DNA from: Hyphomicrobiales bacterium
GTDB taxonomy: Bacteria; Pseudomonadota; Alphaproteobacteria; Rhodobacterales; Rhodobacteraceae
Direction of reading: 5' to 3'
Length of the DNA: 6,161 nt
Assembly: GCA_003558415.1 (NCBI GenBank)
Contig: PWLT01000226.1
Coordinates: 1 to 6,161, forward strand
Of the stretch, positions 5,810 through 6,161 are shown piece by piece. The stretch's first letter is position 1. Each line of letters opens with the position of its first letter. The notes beneath the pieces are model-generated. The model had not been told where the DNA came from. It made no database searches and saw nothing but the letters and a program-made list of their open reading frames with translations. The translations under genes and the position numbers were made by a program.

Positions 5810-5923
5810 ATGATCGGCATCGATCTCGGCAAGAACAGGAGCAGTGTCGCCGGCCTCGATGGGAATGGTGCGGTTGCTCTGCGGCGTCGGATGCGCCGCG
5901 CCGGGTGGGCACCACGACGGTGA
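5810..5923 (+). pseudogene. IS110-family transposase N-terminal fragment
   Basis: The frame from the ATG at 5810 reads MIGIDLGKNRSSVAGLDG and then ALRRRMRRAG. This is the start of IS110-family transposases, whose N-terminal RuvC-like domain begins with exactly this beta strand; Asp5 corresponds to the first residue of the catalytic DEDD set. Resemblance ends near 5905, where family members would continue into the rest of the RuvC domain. The frame instead runs into reverse-complemented fdhD sequence and stops at 5921-5923. Only about 30 of the roughly 310-400 residues typical of the family remain, so it is inactive. An upstream GAGGAAGGAG stretch (5781-5790) may have been the original ribosome site, though it is rather distant from the ATG. 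Confidence 0.7.
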
Positions 5924-6071
5924 CGATCTCCTGCGCGTTGAGATAGATCGTCAGAGGGCGTTCCTCGACCACCGAAATCTCGGTCGCGGCACCGCTCTGG
6001 TCGGTGCCACGCACGCGCCGCGTCAGGCGCGCGTCGTCGGGATCGGGGAAAATGGGAAACACGGGGTCCAT
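5916..6071 (-). pseudogene. fdhD: fdhD 5' fragment (formate dehydrogenase sulfurtransferase)
   Basis: Fifty-two codons on the minus strand match the N-terminus of FdhD, which passes sulfur from IscS to the molybdenum/tungsten cofactor so that formate dehydrogenase becomes active. The frame begins MDPVFPIFPDPDD, continues RLTRRVRGTDQSG, and contains SVVEERPLTIYLNAQEIV, a conserved FdhD beta-sheet segment. A normal FdhD is about 270-300 residues. The catalytic cysteine loop and the cofactor-binding half are absent, so this cannot function. After Val52 (5916-5918) the frame stays open to a stop at 5745 but encodes only the antisense of the IS110 fragment and its upstream region. The ATG at 6071 has AGGAAAG about 8 bases upstream; a GTG lies immediately before it. 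A complete copy elsewhere in the genome cannot be excluded. Confidence 0.72.
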
Positions 6072-6080
6072 CACGGCGAC

Positions 6081-6109
6081 TTTCCTGTTCGCGCGGCATC
6101 TTTTATGAT
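6081..6109 (+). promoter_or_regulatory. Weak candidate promoter reading out of the window
   Basis: TTTCCT (6081-6086) and TATGAT (6104-6109) are separated by 17 bases. The -10 matches the consensus at five of six positions, while the -35 is poor. It would start transcription near 6116, ahead of the possible open frame at 6136 and divergent from the fdhD fragment. CGCCCCC (6110-6116) and GGGGGCG (6127-6133) form a perfect inverted repeat just after it. Confidence 0.25.
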
Positions 6110-6135
6110 CGCCCCCGGACATGCAAGGGGGCGCC

Positions 6136-6161
6136 ATGCTGGGCTATGTGAGAGCGGCGGG
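6136..6161 (+). CDS. Possible start of a divergent gene, cut by the window edge
   Basis: An ATG at 6136 opens a frame reading MLGYVRAA, preceded by AAGGGGG (6125-6131), a plausible ribosome site about 4 bases away. A weak promoter lies upstream. Only eight complete codons are visible, so no family can be assigned and the gene itself is uncertain. Confidence 0.25.

Overview
The window is GC-rich, with long spurious antisense frames typical of such DNA. The gene content (a TRAP transporter, small alphaproteobacterial-type hypothetical proteins, IS21/IS481/IS110 relics and an fdhD fragment) suggests an alphaproteobacterium, most likely a Rhodobacteraceae/roseobacter-type organism. This is inferred from protein character only; no rRNA or tRNA gene is present to confirm it.

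Left part (1-1958): a small two-helix DUF3185-type membrane protein lies on the + strand. It faces three minus-strand genes: a 161-residue lipoprotein (905-420), and upstream of it a two-gene unit made of an unknown protein with a C-terminal membrane anchor (1958-1536) and a small NTF2/SnoaL-like protein (1494-1147). A perfect CTGAT-N4-ATCAG palindrome of the FNR/CRP type lies upstream of the two-gene unit. A perfect 9-bp inverted repeat overlaps the predicted transcription start of the lipoprotein gene.

Middle (1959-2698): there is no intact gene. This is a graveyard of insertion sequences: the C-terminal end of an IS21-type istB, abutting the start of an IS481-type transposase that carries a one-base frameshift and then decays.

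Right-centre (2699-5572): a complete three-gene TRAP transporter operon, dctP-dctQ-dctM. It encodes a periplasmic solute-binding protein with a clear signal peptide, the small 4-helix membrane subunit and the large permease. The last two genes overlap by ATGA. The genes look intact; the substrate cannot be read from the sequence, and no adjacent regulator or catabolic gene is present.

Right end (5573-6161): a strongly self-complementary non-coding stretch precedes the start of an IS110-type transposase. That fragment is fused head-to-head to the first 52 codons of a minus-strand fdhD (sulfurtransferase needed for formate dehydrogenase activity). Both are truncated at the same point. The TRAP operon is thus bracketed by IS debris on both sides and sits beside a destroyed fdhD, which is consistent with IS-mediated rearrangement or acquisition of a transporter cassette. 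I did not find a clearly new multi-gene system. The best candidates for a second look are the FNR-box two-gene unit, the structured region upstream of the IS110 fragment, and the two relic junctions.
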